Part shown: positions 7,331 through 16,038 of the stretch, piece after piece
How positions within the stretch are numbered: the stretch's first letter is position 1
How the letters are laid out: each line of letters begins with the position of its first letter
Origin: Actinobacteria bacterium OV320
GTDB lineage: Bacteria > Actinomycetota > Actinomycetes > Streptomycetales > Streptomycetaceae
DNA: 64,000 nucleotides
NCBI GenBank assembly: GCA_001298545.1
Contig: LJCX01000023.1
Span: forward strand, 186,001 to 250,000
Direction: 5' to 3'
Position numbers and translations under genes: made by a program
The notes under the pieces: generated by a model
Database searches by the model: none
Told to the model about the DNA's origin: nothing
Seen by the model: the letters and a program-made list of their open reading frames with translations, nothing else

Positions 7331-8533
7331 CTACAGGAAGGTCTGCCCCTCACCCCGGTAGGTCGGCACGGTCGCCGTCACCGCGTCCCCCTCGACGAGG
7401 TGCAGCACGTCGAACCGCTCGCACAGCTCACCGGCCTTCGCGTGCCGGAACCACACCTTGTCGCCGATCAGCAGATCGTCGGCGGGCGAGCCGAGCAGCG
7501 GCGTCTGCACCTCGCCCGGCCCCTCCTGAGGGTCGTACCGCAGCCCTTCCGGCAGGTACGGCACGGGCAGCCGGTCGGGCCCCGCGGCACCGGACGCGGG
7601 ATACCCGCCGCCGAGCACGGTGACGACCCCCACCCCGGGCCGCCGGACGACGGGCTGGGCGAACAGGGCCGCCGGACGGCCGCTGAACGACGTGTAGTTG
7701 TCGAACAGACGCGGCACGTACAGCCCCGACCCGGCCGCGATCTCGGTGACCGCGTCCTCGGCGGCGGTGTGCTGCACACTGCCGGTGCCGCCGCCGTTGA
7801 CGTACTCCAGATCCGGTACGACGGCCCGCACCGCGCGCACGACCGCGGCGCGGCGCTCGGCGAGCTCGCGCCGGGCGGTGGCCTGCATCAGCCGGATGGC
7901 CCGGGACCGGAAGGGCCGCCCGGCGACGGCGTCGCCGACCCCGGCGATGTGCCCCTCGTAGGCCATGATCCCCACGACCTTGAAACCGGGCCGCCGGGCG
8001 ACCGCCCTCGCCACGTCGGCGACCTGGGCGGGGGAGTGCAGCGGCGAGCGCAGGGCTCCGACCCGGACCCGGCCGCCGAGGAACTTCAGCGCGGTGTCCA
8101 ACTCCAGGCAGACCCGGATGACTTCGCGCCCTTCGCCGCGCGCGCCGTCGATGAGGTCGAGCTGGGAGACGTCGTCGACCATGACGGTGACGGCGGCGGC
8201 GAGTTTGGGGTCGGCGGCCAGTTCGGCGAACGCGGTGCGGTCGGCCGACGGGTAGGCGAGGAGGATGTCGTCGAACCCGGACCGGGCCAGCCACAGGGAC
8301 TCGGCGAGGGTGAACGACATGATGCCGGCGAAGCCGTCCTTCGCCAGGACGCGTTCCAGCAGCGTCCGGCAGCGTACGGACTTGCTGGCGACACGGATCG
8401 GCTTGCCGCCGGCCCGGCGGACCAGATCCTCGGCGTTGGCGTCGAAGGCGTCCAGGTCCACGAGGGCGAGAGGTGCGTCGAGATGGGCGGTGGCCCGGTC
8501 GTAACGGGCCCGGTCGGCGGCGCGCGCAGTCAT
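7331..8533 (-). CDS. D-threonine aldolase-like / alanine racemase-fold PLP enzyme
   Basis: PLP enzyme with an N-terminal alanine-racemase-type barrel and a C-terminal D-serine dehydratase/aldolase metal domain, 400 residues. The PLP lysine lies in GGKPIRVASKSVRC near residue 50. The region VCLELDTALKFLGGRVRVG and the phosphate loop VNGGGTGSVQH follow the family pattern. The C-terminal metal ligands are probably in GDKVWFRHAKAGEL (His) and the Cys of LCERFDVLHL. The start ATG 8533 fits the homology; the frame continues upstream into low-complexity sequence belonging to the opposite-strand gene. It is convergent with the SDR operon with a 20-bp gap, and is likely a separate unit. D-threonine aldolase, D-serine dehydratase and amino-acid deaminase activities cannot be told apart here. 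Confidence 0.82.
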   Translation of the reverse strand: MTARAADRARYDRATAHLDAPLALVDLDAFDANAEDLVRRAGGKPIRVASKSVRCRTLLERVLAKDGFAGIMSFTLAESLWLARSGFDDILLAYPSADRTAFAELAADPKLAAAVTVMVDDVSQLDLIDGARGEGREVIRVCLELDTALKFLGGRVRVGALRSPLHSPAQVADVARAVARRPGFKVVGIMAYEGHIAGVGDAVAGRPFRSRAIRLMQATARRELAERRAAVVRAVRAVVPDLEYVNGGGTGSVQHTAAEDAVTEIAAGSGLYVPRLFDNYTSFSGRPAALFAQPVVRRPGVGVVTVLGGGYPASGAAGPDRLPVPYLPEGLRYDPQEGPGEVQTPLLGSPADDLLIGDKVWFRHAKAGELCERFDVLHLVEGDAVTATVPTYRGEGQTFL

Positions 8534-8810
8534 GAACGAAGCCTGCCAGACAGGATTACCGCAGGGTAGGGGGACGTTCCGGGCAGAAGCCCCGGGCGTC
8601 CCGGACTGGTTCCCGTTCGCCCTGCGACAAGCCGTAGAGTGACGCGCACGCACGGAGGACGGCTCCGGCCGGGCAACCGTGTCGGGATGCCGGTCCGCCC
8701 GTGCGGGTATGCGTGCCCAGGGCGGACTGTCGCGTCCGCGCCGGGCCGCCCGGGCACGAGACCGACCGCCCGCGTAGCAGAACGACGGCCCGGGGACGAG
8801 GAAACGGGGG

Positions 8811-11288
8811 GTGCATGAGTACGGAAGCACGCCGCGCCTCGGTCCCCCCGCGTCCGGACGTGCCGCCCCACCCCGGTGTCCACCCCCCGCGCCCCGGCCC
8901 CCCGCGGGCCGGGCGGGCCCCCCCCCCCCGGTTCCCCCCCCCCGCCCCGCCCCCCCGCCCCGCCCGGCCCAGCCCCCGACGGCCCCGACGGACCGGGAGA
9001 GCGGCGGCCAGCCAACCGCCGAGCCGCCGCGACGCGACCCCGCGCGCCGGACGACCCCCGCCGCCGAGCCGCAGGAGCCCGCCGCGCCGCCCCGGACGCC
9101 GACCGGCCGACCGCGGCAGCAGGCTGAGCGGGAGTCCACGCACGGAGCGCGTCCCGGCCCGGCCCAAGCGAAGGCGACCACCCAGGACGAGCCCACATCC
9201 GGAGACGGCTTCCCCACGTCGGGGGACGGCTTCCCCGCCTCGGGGGACGGCTTCCCTTCCTCCGGGGACGGCTTCCCCTCTGCGGGGGGCCGCTTCCCTA
9301 TGGCGGGCACGGATTCCCCGCCTTCCCGCACCGCCCCCCGCTTCACCGACCTGCGGGCCCAGCACACGGACGCCATGACCCCGCCCCCGCCGCCCGCGTC
9401 GGCCCGTTTCCCGGACATCCCGCCGCAGCCGGCCCGCCCCGCCCCGACCCCAGGTCGCGACGACGCCGGGACGGCCCCGCGAGCCGACGAACGCCCGGCC
9501 GCCCCCCACGCCTCCCGTCCGGCCCCGCCCCACGACTTCCGCCGCGCCCCCCGGCCCACCAGGCCGGCCACCCGCCCCGCCGCCTCGGAGGACTCGCGTC
9601 CCGCAGGCCCGGGCGGCGCCGCCCCGCGAGCCGGTACGGCTGCTCCCCGTCCCGCCGACGGGGAGGCCACCCGCCCGGCCGGCCCCGACGGCTCGCCTCC
9701 CACCGGCACCGCCGGCGCCCGTCCCTCCGGTGACGGACTCCCGCGTCCCGCCGGCCCCGAGGGCTCCCTTCCCGGCGGTACCGCCACTCCCGCGGGCACT
9801 CGTCGCGCCGACTCGGACAACTCACGTCCCGCAGGCCGGAACGGCTCCCGTCCCGCCGGACCGAGCACCTCACGTCCCGCCGACTCGGACGGCTCACGTC
9901 CCGCCGACTCGGACGGCTCGCGTCCCGCCGACTCGGGCGACCTCTTCTCCACGGGCTCGGGTGCGTACCCCAGTGGCTCGGGCGGCTCCCGGCCCGCCGC
10001 CGCGGGCGACTTCTTCTCCGCCGGCGCGAGCACCCGCCCCGTCGTTCCGCCGCCCTCCCGGCCCGCCGGCCCGCCGCCGCCCTCCCGGCCCGCGGGCTCG
10101 ACGGGTGACTCCTCGTCCGCGGCCGGGTCCGCGTCCGCGTCCGACAGTGCCTGGTCGCCGTTGCCCCGGAGTTGGGTGCCCGCGCCCGGGCGGAGTCGGC
10201 GGGAGACGGAGGCGGAGGGCGCAGGGGGCGGCCTGCGCGGTGACTCCCAGGAGGGGCCGACGGGCCAGGCGGGCCCGGCGGTGACGGACGACGGGCCGGC
10301 CTGGAGCCCCGGGGCGGCCGTGCGGCAGCCCGGGTTCGCCGTGCCGCCCGTTCCTGCCGCGCCCCCCGCGCCTAAGGCCCCGCAGCGGCCCGACGGCGGC
10401 CCGGGTGTGGCGAGCGGCCCCGATCCGTCCCTGTCCTGGAGCGCTCCCATGGCCCCGGGCGGCACCCTCGGTGCCACCCGGCCCGTGGTGACCTTCGCGC
10501 GCCCCGAGGGGTACAGGGACATGGCCGGGATCTTCGGTCGGCGGGGACGCGTCGCCGCGGCCGCCGTCTGTGTCGTCCTCGGCATGGGGCTCATCGGCGG
10601 TGCGGTCACCGGCAGTTGGCTGGTCGGGGACTCGGCGGACGCCGCCGAGCGCAGTACCTACACCACCGCCGGCGGTCTGTGGCACAACGTGCCGGTCGAT
10701 CAGCTGTTCCCGCCCACGGTCGACGGCCAGGGCGCCGGTCCCGGCGGCGCCGACCGCACCTGGACGCGGATCGCCGTCGCCCCGGACGGCGGCTGCGCCG
10801 ACGCCTTCGACCCGCTGCTGCTCAAGACCCTCGCCCCGGTCGGCTGCCAGCGGCTCCTGCGGGCCACCTACACCGACGCCACCCAGAGCTATGTGACCAC
10901 CGTCGGTCTGCTGTTCACCACGGCCGACGCGGCCGCCATGCGTGCGCTCGACACCCGCTTCACCAAGGAGAAGCTGGCGGATCGGGCCGATCTGATGCCC
11001 CGGCCGTACGCCGTGAAGGGCACCGTCGCGGCCGCCTTCGGCGACAAGCAGCGCGCGGCGTGGACGGTCTCCGTCCTCACCGACGCGCCCGTCGTCGTCT
11101 ATGCCGTCTCCGGCTGGGCCGACGGCCGGGTGGTCGACACCCCGCAGTCCGCCCCGGCGGCCACCGCGGCGGGCGCCACCACGGCCCCCGCCCAGGCGGG
11201 CCTCGGCAACGAGGCCCAGGGCCTCGCCGACCGCGTCGAGCGCGGCCTGCGCAAGACCGCCGTCACGCCCTCGGAGCAGCCCTCATGA
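8811..11288 (+). CDS. Proline-rich single-pass membrane protein coupled to mycosin; probable frame disturbance near 8918-8957
   Basis: An 825-residue open frame. About 560 residues are Pro/Ala/Gly/Ser-rich and disordered, with SGDGFP and RPAGPDGS/RPADSDGS repeats. One transmembrane helix follows (VAAAAVCVVLGMGLIGGAV, about residues 585-603), then a roughly 220-residue extracytoplasmic domain of unknown family with two Cys (DGGCADAF and PVGCQRLL). The frame can start at GTG 8811, but ATG 8815 in another frame gives MSTEARRASVPPRPDV with better G/C third positions until C-runs at 8918-8957; after them the coding signal is in the 8811 frame. Inserting one base or a -1 slip in the C-runs would join the two. 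The ATGA overlap with the mycosin gene suggests joint function at the membrane. Confidence 0.7.
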   Translation: MHEYGSTPRLGPPASGRAAPPRCPPPAPRPPAGRAGPPPPVPPPRPAPPPRPAQPPTAPTDRESGGQPTAEPPRRDPARRTTPAAEPQEPAAPPRTPTGRPRQQAERESTHGARPGPAQAKATTQDEPTSGDGFPTSGDGFPASGDGFPSSGDGFPSAGGRFPMAGTDSPPSRTAPRFTDLRAQHTDAMTPPPPPASARFPDIPPQPARPAPTPGRDDAGTAPRADERPAAPHASRPAPPHDFRRAPRPTRPATRPAASEDSRPAGPGGAAPRAGTAAPRPADGEATRPAGPDGSPPTGTAGARPSGDGLPRPAGPEGSLPGGTATPAGTRRADSDNSRPAGRNGSRPAGPSTSRPADSDGSRPADSDGSRPADSGDLFSTGSGAYPSGSGGSRPAAAGDFFSAGASTRPVVPPPSRPAGPPPPSRPAGSTGDSSSAAGSASASDSAWSPLPRSWVPAPGRSRRETEAEGAGGGLRGDSQEGPTGQAGPAVTDDGPAWSPGAAVRQPGFAVPPVPAAPPAPKAPQRPDGGPGVASGPDPSLSWSAPMAPGGTLGATRPVVTFARPEGYRDMAGIFGRRGRVAAAAVCVVLGMGLIGGAVTGSWLVGDSADAAERSTYTTAGGLWHNVPVDQLFPPTVDGQGAGPGGADRTWTRIAVAPDGGCADAFDPLLLKTLAPVGCQRLLRATYTDATQSYVTTVGLLFTTADAAAMRALDTRFTKEKLADRADLMPRPYAVKGTVAAAFGDKQRAAWTVSVLTDAPVVVYAVSGWADGRVVDTPQSAPAATAAGATTAPAQAGLGNEAQGLADRVERGLRKTAVTPSEQPS
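9195..9299 (+). repeat. 18-bp in-frame tandem repeat encoding SGDGFP
   Basis: About five and a half copies of an 18-bp unit (core TCGGGGGACGGCTTCCCC) encode PTSGDGFP, TSGDGFP, ASGDGFP and SSGDGFP, then degenerate to SAGGRFP and MAGTDSP. The unit length is a multiple of three, so copy changes alter linker length only. It lies in the disordered cytoplasmic part of the membrane protein. Confidence 0.85.
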
Positions 11289-12493
11289 GCACCCGTCCGA
11301 GCCGTACGACCCGCAGGGCCGGGCTCCTGTGCTGTCTTCTCGCCGCCACCGTCGCCCTCGTGCCGCCCTCCACCGCCTACGCCGACGGCATCCGTGCCAA
11401 GCAGTGGGCCCTGGAGGCCCTGCACACCCAGGAGGCCTGGCAGACCACCAAGGGCGCGGGCATCACCGTCGCCGTCCTGGACACCGGCGTCGAGGCCGAC
11501 CACCCCGACCTCACCGGCAACGTGCTCACCGGCAAGGACATGGTCGGCTTCGGAGCCGGTCCCGGTGACCGCGCGTGGGCCCGCCACGGCACCGCGATGG
11601 CCGGCATCATCGCCGGTCACGGCCATGGCAGCGGCAACACCGACGGCGTGCTGGGCGTCGCCCCGGAGGCGAAGATCCTGCCCGTCCGCGTGATCCTGGA
11701 GGACGGCGACCCGCAGCGCACCAAGGCCCGCAACACCCGGGGCAACGCCCTCGCCGAGGGCATCCGCTGGGCCGCCGACCAGGGTGCCGACGTCATCAAC
11801 CTCTCCCTCGGCGACGACTCCGCCTCCGCCCACCCCGAGCCCGCCGAGGACGAGGCCGTCCAGTACGCGCTGAAGAAGGGCTCGGTCGTCGTCGCCTCGG
11901 CCGGCAACGGCGGCGAGAAGGGCGACCACATCTCCTACCCGGCCGCCTACCCGGGCGTCATCGCCGCGACGGCCGTCGACCGCTACGGCACCCGCGCCTC
12001 CTTCTCCACCCGCCGCTGGTACGCGACGGTCAGCGCGCCCGGCGTCGACGTCGTCATCGCCGACCCGGACCACAAGTACTACGAGGGCTGGGGGACGAGC
12101 GCCGCATCCGCCTTCGTCTCGGGTGCCGTGGCGCTGATCAAGGGCGCCCGGCCCGGGCTCACTCCGGCCCAGATCAAGAAGCTCCTGGAGGACACCGCCC
12201 GCAACGCCCCCACCGGCGGGCGCGACGACTCCCGCGGCTTCGGGTTCATCGACCCGGCGGCCGCGATCACGGCCGCCGCCGACCTCAAGCCGGAGGGCCT
12301 GCAATCGGCGGCCTACGGCGAGCGGTACTTCGGCTCCGGCCCGGACAAGCCGAAGGCGGACGAGGACACGGCGGACTGGGCGGGCCTGCTCGCGGGCGGC
12401 GCCGGGGGAGTGCTGCTGGTGGCGGCGGTCGTCCTGTGGCGCGGCCGCCGCGAGCGCGACCGGCCCGGGGCCTACGAGACCCTCCAGCCGTGA
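11285..12493 (+). CDS. Mycosin-type S8 subtilisin protease (type VII secretion-associated)
   Basis: Membrane-anchored extracytoplasmic serine protease of the subtilase family, 402 residues. It has a signal peptide (AGLLCCLLAATVALVPPSTAYA), the catalytic Asp in VLDTGVEADHPD (residue 66), His in RHGTAMAG (101), the oxyanion Asn in ASAGNGG and Ser in WGTSAASAFVSG (about 273). A C-terminal helix, LAGGAGGVLLVAAVVLW, is followed by an Arg-rich tail. This arrangement is typical of MycP of type VII secretion systems. No EccA-E or WXG100 genes are nearby, so it is an orphan mycosin here. Its ATG overlaps the stop of the preceding proline-rich membrane protein gene, which suggests they form a pair. The substrate is unknown. 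Confidence 0.9.
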   Translation: MSTRPSRTTRRAGLLCCLLAATVALVPPSTAYADGIRAKQWALEALHTQEAWQTTKGAGITVAVLDTGVEADHPDLTGNVLTGKDMVGFGAGPGDRAWARHGTAMAGIIAGHGHGSGNTDGVLGVAPEAKILPVRVILEDGDPQRTKARNTRGNALAEGIRWAADQGADVINLSLGDDSASAHPEPAEDEAVQYALKKGSVVVASAGNGGEKGDHISYPAAYPGVIAATAVDRYGTRASFSTRRWYATVSAPGVDVVIADPDHKYYEGWGTSAASAFVSGAVALIKGARPGLTPAQIKKLLEDTARNAPTGGRDDSRGFGFIDPAAAITAAADLKPEGLQSAAYGERYFGSGPDKPKADEDTADWAGLLAGGAGGVLLVAAVVLWRGRRERDRPGAYETLQP

Positions 12494-12506
12494 CGGGGCT
12501 CGCCGG

Positions 12507-13508
12507 CTAGTCGTCGGCGGACGGCGAGCTTGACGCGGAGGCCGACGTCGAAGCGTCTCCGTCCCGCAGCGCCGACACCGCAGTCCGCGCCACCCGCTCG
12601 ACCAGTGAGATCCCGGCCGCCTGCGTCGCGTTGCCGTTCGAGAGCACGGCCACCAGACAGTCGTGGCCGTCGACGGTCACCCGGCCGATGCTGTTGATGT
12701 CCCACAGCCCGGTCGTGCTGCGCGCCAGCCAGCCGTTCTTCAGCGCCCACGAGGAACCGTCGGCCGCTGCCGAGACTCCCCAGCGCTGGTCGACGGCTAT
12801 CTGCCCCATCAGGCCCCGGAGATACGTCCGCGACGCCTCGCTCAGCTCCGAGTCGTCCCCGAAGACCTGCTGGAGCAGGGTGAGCTGATCGGCGGCCGTG
12901 GTCTGCGTCAGCCCCCACAGCATGTCGTCGCCGCCCGCGGTGTCCGTCAGTCCGAACCGCTCGTTCGCGGCGTCGAGCCCCGATGCCTTCCCGATGATCC
13001 GCCACAGCGCCGACGCCGAGTCGTTGTCACTGTTCTCGATCATCGCGGTGGCGTACGTCTTCTCGGCCGCGGTGAGACGGCGGTCCGCGTCCTGCGCCTG
13101 GAGCAGCAGCGTCGCCAGGATGTCCACCTTGACGATGCTCGCCGTGTCGAAGGCGCTCTCGCCGTACGTGGCGTCGTCACCGGAGTCGAGGTCGAGCACG
13201 GCCACGGACACGGCCGCGTCGCCCGGCACGGTCACCGACTTCATCGCGGACGCCAGCAGCGCGTCGTGATCCACCTCGGGCGCCGCCACCGTCTCCACCG
13301 ACACCTTTCCGCTTCCCGGACCGGACGCCGACGGCGTCGCGGAGGACGACGATACGACCGAGGTACCCGAGTGCGCCTGTGCCTTCACATAAACCGTCCC
13401 GCCCGCCGTCGCCCCGAGGACGGCGACCGTGGCGAGCGCGGTGCACAGGAGCGGACGGCGCCGGGAGGATCGAGCGCGGCGGTTGCGACGTGCTCCGGAG
13501 GACTCCAT
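12507..13508 (-). CDS. Secreted or membrane-anchored class A beta-lactamase-fold serine hydrolase
   Basis: A 333-residue protein with an Arg-rich N-terminus, one signal/anchor helix (LLCTALATVAVLGATAGGTVYV), a Ser-rich linker and a class A beta-lactamase/penicillin-binding fold. Active-site motifs are S-x-x-K in TASIVKVDI (near residue 123), S-D-N in NSDNDSA (near 160), and a KNG in WALKNGWLAR where classical enzymes have KTG/KSG. The catalytic Ser and Lys are present, but there is no clear E166 motif and the third motif is unusual, so beta-lactam hydrolysis is doubtful; a cell-wall or unknown esterase role is possible. It ends in a Ser/Ala-rich acidic tail. It is convergent with the mycosin gene, 13 bp apart, and is divergent from the SseB gene. 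Confidence 0.8.
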   Translation of the reverse strand: MESSGARRNRRARSSRRRPLLCTALATVAVLGATAGGTVYVKAQAHSGTSVVSSSSATPSASGPGSGKVSVETVAAPEVDHDALLASAMKSVTVPGDAAVSVAVLDLDSGDDATYGESAFDTASIVKVDILATLLLQAQDADRRLTAAEKTYATAMIENSDNDSASALWRIIGKASGLDAANERFGLTDTAGGDDMLWGLTQTTAADQLTLLQQVFGDDSELSEASRTYLRGLMGQIAVDQRWGVSAAADGSSWALKNGWLARSTTGLWDINSIGRVTVDGHDCLVAVLSNGNATQAAGISLVERVARTAVSALRDGDASTSASASSSPSADD

Positions 13509-13659
13509 GACCGTCGATGCTCGGGGTGGCGACTGTGCGCACCGTTAGACGGAGGTTAGAGCCACGTCAGGGATGTCTGAGAATCCGGTGAAAGGCGTCA
13601 CCGCCGTGTTTCGGGCCCCGCACAAGCGCAGCATCATCCCCCCGATAGGGTCGACGACC

Positions 13660-14391
13660 GTGGCGAACAAGAACATTCCCGACTCCGGCTTCTCCGACGA
13701 CGACGGCTCCGCCGACCCCCGGCTGAGCGCGGCGCTCGCCGCCTGGGCCGAGGACCGCACCGCCGTGGGCCCGGTCCTCGCGGCCCTCAAGGGCGCCCGG
13801 CTCCTGGTGCCCGTGGTGGCCGTGCTGGGCGAGGTGGAGGAGGACGAGAGGGGACTGCGCCGCGAGAAGACCAGCGACATGGCCGTGCCCACGCTGAAGG
13901 CGGGCGGTCGCACCGCGCTGCCCGCGTTCACGTCCACGGACTCGCTCGCCCGCTGGGACCCCGAGGCCCGCCCGGTCGCCGTACCGCTGCACCAGGCGCT
14001 CCAGGCGGCCGCCCACGAGAAGGCGGACACGGTCGTCCTCGACCTGGCGGGACCGGTGGCCTTCGAGCTGACCGGGCCGGCGCTGCTGGCGCTCGCCGAG
14101 GGCCGTACGTCGACCGACCCGCTCGCCGATCCGGCGGTGCGGGCGGCGGTGCGGGACGCGGTCGCCGCCGAACCGGACGTCCTCAGCGCCCACCTCGGGC
14201 CGGGGCGGGCGGGCGGCACCCCCGCCCTCGTCCTCGACCCGGCCGCCGTCCCCGCCGAGGCGGCCCGGGCGGTGGCCGGGCGGCTCGCCGCCGACGAAAC
14301 ACTGAGGGCCCGCCTGGTGCGCGGCCTCGACCTGGCACTGCTGCCGGCCGGGACGACGCCTCCGGGCGAGCCCCTGTACGTGAAGAGCTGA
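13660..14391 (+). CDS. SseB family protein
   Basis: A 243-residue cytoplasmic protein with the SseB N-terminal domain: a region LSAALAAWAEDRTAVGPVLAAL, then LLVPVVAV, AVPTLKAGGRTALPAFTS and ADTVVLDLAGP. SseB domains occur in type III secretion regulators and, in actinobacteria, as stand-alone proteins of unknown role. GTG 13660 (MANKNIPDSGFSDD) is chosen. The frame is open to ATG 13573, but the intervening residues look non-coding and a TAGGGT -10-like box at 13646-13651 would put the mRNA start almost on the GTG, making it leaderless. It is divergent from the beta-lactamase-fold gene. No pathway can be assigned. Confidence 0.8.
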   Translation: MANKNIPDSGFSDDDGSADPRLSAALAAWAEDRTAVGPVLAALKGARLLVPVVAVLGEVEEDERGLRREKTSDMAVPTLKAGGRTALPAFTSTDSLARWDPEARPVAVPLHQALQAAAHEKADTVVLDLAGPVAFELTGPALLALAEGRTSTDPLADPAVRAAVRDAVAAEPDVLSAHLGPGRAGGTPALVLDPAAVPAEAARAVAGRLAADETLRARLVRGLDLALLPAGTTPPGEPLYVKS

Positions 14392-14412
14392 ACCGGCGGC
14401 TGCGCCGGCCCG

Positions 14413-14459
14413 GCGGAAGAAGCGGAGAAGCGGAGAAGCGGAAGAAGGGGAGAAGCGGG
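14413..14459. repeat. Purine-rich AGAAGCGG tandem repeat
   Basis: About five imperfect copies of an 8-9 bp purine unit (AGAAGCGG/GGAGAAGC) fill the short gap between the convergent SseB and DUF1844 genes. It has no coding potential; it looks like a slipped-strand expansion. Confidence 0.6.
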
Positions 14460-14460
14460 C

Positions 14461-14838
14461 TCAGCCGTAGATCGGGCCCGTGTACTTCTCGCCCGGGCCC
14501 TGGCCCGGCTCGTCCGGGACGATCGACGCCTCGCGGAACGCCAGCTGGAGCGACTTCAGACCGTCGCGCAGCGGCGCCGCGTGGAAGGAGCTGATCTCGG
14601 TCGCGCTTGCGTCCAGCAGGCCGGCGAGGGCGTGGATCAGCTTGCGGGCCTCGTCGAGGTCCTTGTACTTGTCGCCCTCCTCGGTGAGCCCCAGCTTCAC
14701 GGCGGCGGCGCTCATCAGGTTGACGGCGACCGTCACGATCACCTCGACTGCGGGGACCTCGGCGATGTCGCGGGTCATCTCGTCGAAGTCGGGGGCGCCG
14801 GGGGTCTCGGCGGAGCCGGCGGGGGAGGAGTCACTCAT
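14461..14838 (-). CDS. DUF1844 family protein
   Basis: A small, acidic, cytoplasmic 125-residue protein. It contains the DUF1844 core (VNLMSAAAVKLGL, then DLDEARKLIHALAGLLDA), which in actinobacteria is almost always found just upstream of infC, as here. Function is unknown; two amphipathic helices are predictable and no catalytic residues stand out. ATG 14838 (MSDSSPAGS) is chosen over a GTG three codons upstream. It is divergent from the infC leader and shares a roughly 390-bp intergenic region with it. Confidence 0.85.
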   Translation of the reverse strand: MSDSSPAGSAETPGAPDFDEMTRDIAEVPAVEVIVTVAVNLMSAAAVKLGLTEEGDKYKDLDEARKLIHALAGLLDASATEISSFHAAPLRDGLKSLQLAFREASIVPDEPGQGPGEKYTGPIYG

Positions 14839-14887
14839 GCCCCACACGATAGGCGCAGGCCGGCCCGGTCCCCGTACCGAGGCTCGA

Positions 14888-14917
14888 TTGGCCGTTCCTG
14901 GCGCAGACTGCTAATCT
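14888..14917 (+). promoter_or_regulatory. Probable promoter of infC-rpmI-rplT
   Basis: TTGGCC at 14888-14893 and TAATCT at 14912-14917, 18 bp apart, form a good housekeeping-type promoter for this GC-rich genome. Transcription would start near 14924, giving a leader of about 310 nt before infC. Confidence 0.55.
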
Positions 14918-14923
14918 CGTGTA

Positions 14924-15232
14924 ACGACCGGTCGGACACGCGTGCCCCTCAGCAGGCGGGCCCGGCCCACAAGTGGAGGCTCCGAACTCCCACCCGACTG
15001 TCCTCACGGACGGCGGGTCACCCCGGTCAGGCGGCCACCATCGTTCCGTACGGACGATGGAGTCGCCCGGTAGCGCGCCCCGCGTTCACGCGGCGGTGCT
15101 CCGGTAGTGCTTGGAGCCCCGCAGGTGATCGTTCGGGGCATTTTTTGTGCTTCGGCGTGGTTACAGGACTAACAACCAAGACGTTACGCGGCCGTTCGCC
15201 AGACTGCCGTGTGGTGCTATCTAGGAGGATCC
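14924..15232 (+). ncRNA. Structured 5' leader of the infC operon
   Basis: A roughly 310-nt untranslated leader with no convincing ORF. It contains hairpins such as CCATCGT-9 nt-ACGATGG (15038-15060) and an intrinsic terminator at 15116-15146. IF3/L20 operons in many bacteria are controlled by leader RNA, in some by L20 binding. A terminator upstream of essential translation genes implies conditional read-through. The sensing ligand is not identifiable by eye. Confidence 0.6.
15116..15146 (+). terminator. Intrinsic terminator/attenuator in the infC leader
   Basis: The GCCCCG stem arm (15116-15121), a 12-nt loop, the CGGGGC arm (15134-15139), then A and six T residues. A U-run this clean is rare in this genome. 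It sits about 90 bases before infC with no gene upstream to end, which argues for attenuation. Confidence 0.75.
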
Positions 15233-15931
15233 ATCAGCGCCGAGCCCCGCATCAACGACCGGATTCGCGTTCCAGAGGTGCGACTTGTCGGTCCCAGTGG
15301 CGAGCAGGTGGGCATCGTCCCCCTGGCCAAGGCACTGGAGCTTGCCCAGGAGTACGACCTGGACCTGGTCGAGGTCGCGGCGACAGCCCGCCCCCCGGTC
15401 TGCAAGCTCATGGACTACGGGAAGTTCAAGTACGAGTCGGCCATGAAGGCCCGTGAGGCGCGCAAGAACCAGGCGCACACGGTCATCAAGGAGATGAAGC
15501 TCCGGCCGAAGATCGACCCGCACGACTATGACACCAAGAAGGGTCACGTCGTTCGGTTCCTCAAGCAGGGCGACAAGGTCAAGATCACGATCATGTTCCG
15601 CGGTCGTGAGCAGTCCCGGCCCGAGCTGGGCTACCGACTGCTGCAGCGTCTCGCGGAGGACGTCCAGGACCTCGGGTTCATCGAGTCGAACCCGAAGCAG
15701 GACGGCCGAAACATGATCATGGTTCTCGGTCCGCACAAGAAGAAGACCGAGGCGATGGCCGAGGCCCGTCAGGCGCAGGAGGCCCGCAAGGCCGAGGCGA
15801 AGGCCAACCCGGGTCGTTCGCAGAACGCCGCGGACGCCGACGCCGTCAACGCCGAGGGCGACGTCGAATCCGACGTCGTGAGCGCCGAGGCCGACGCCGA
15901 GGCCCCTGCCGAGGCTTCCGCCGAGGCGTGA
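15233..15931 (+). CDS. infC: Translation initiation factor IF-3 with AUC start codon
   Basis: IF3 binds the 30S subunit, prevents premature 50S joining and checks the start codon. The 232-residue product opens [20 protein letters not shown] and carries the N-domain signature [20 protein letters not shown], the linker [14 protein letters not shown], and the C-domain [12 protein letters not shown] with [18 protein letters not shown]. An Ala/Glu/Asp-rich tail from about residue 185 is an actinobacterial extra. No ATG, GTG or TTG fits: AGGAGG (15223-15228) is followed after four bases by ATC. Non-standard AUU/AUC starts are classic for infC because IF3 discriminates against them, giving autoregulation. 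The only upstream in-frame start, GTG 15209, would place the Shine-Dalgarno inside the gene. Confidence 0.95.
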   Translation: MSAEPRINDRIRVPEVRLVGPSGEQVGIVPLAKALELAQEYDLDLVEVAATARPPVCKLMDYGKFKYESAMKAREARKNQAHTVIKEMKLRPKIDPHDYDTKKGHVVRFLKQGDKVKITIMFRGREQSRPELGYRLLQRLAEDVQDLGFIESNPKQDGRNMIMVLGPHKKKTEAMAEARQAQEARKAEAKANPGRSQNAADADAVNAEGDVESDVVSAEADAEAPAEASAEA

Positions 15932-16038
15932 TCCGCGGGACGCGAGTCCCAAGGACGTAACCGATACAAGCGACGTTCCACCGTGCCCGGTTTCACGACC
16001 GGGCACCGGAACGCCACCGACGAGGAGATAACGGCGCT

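Noticed and set aside
7331..10609. A 1092-codon minus-strand frame joining the PLP enzyme to sequence opposite the proline-rich membrane gene
   Set aside because: Homology starts at ATG 8533; upstream residues are low-complexity antisense of the plus-strand repeats.
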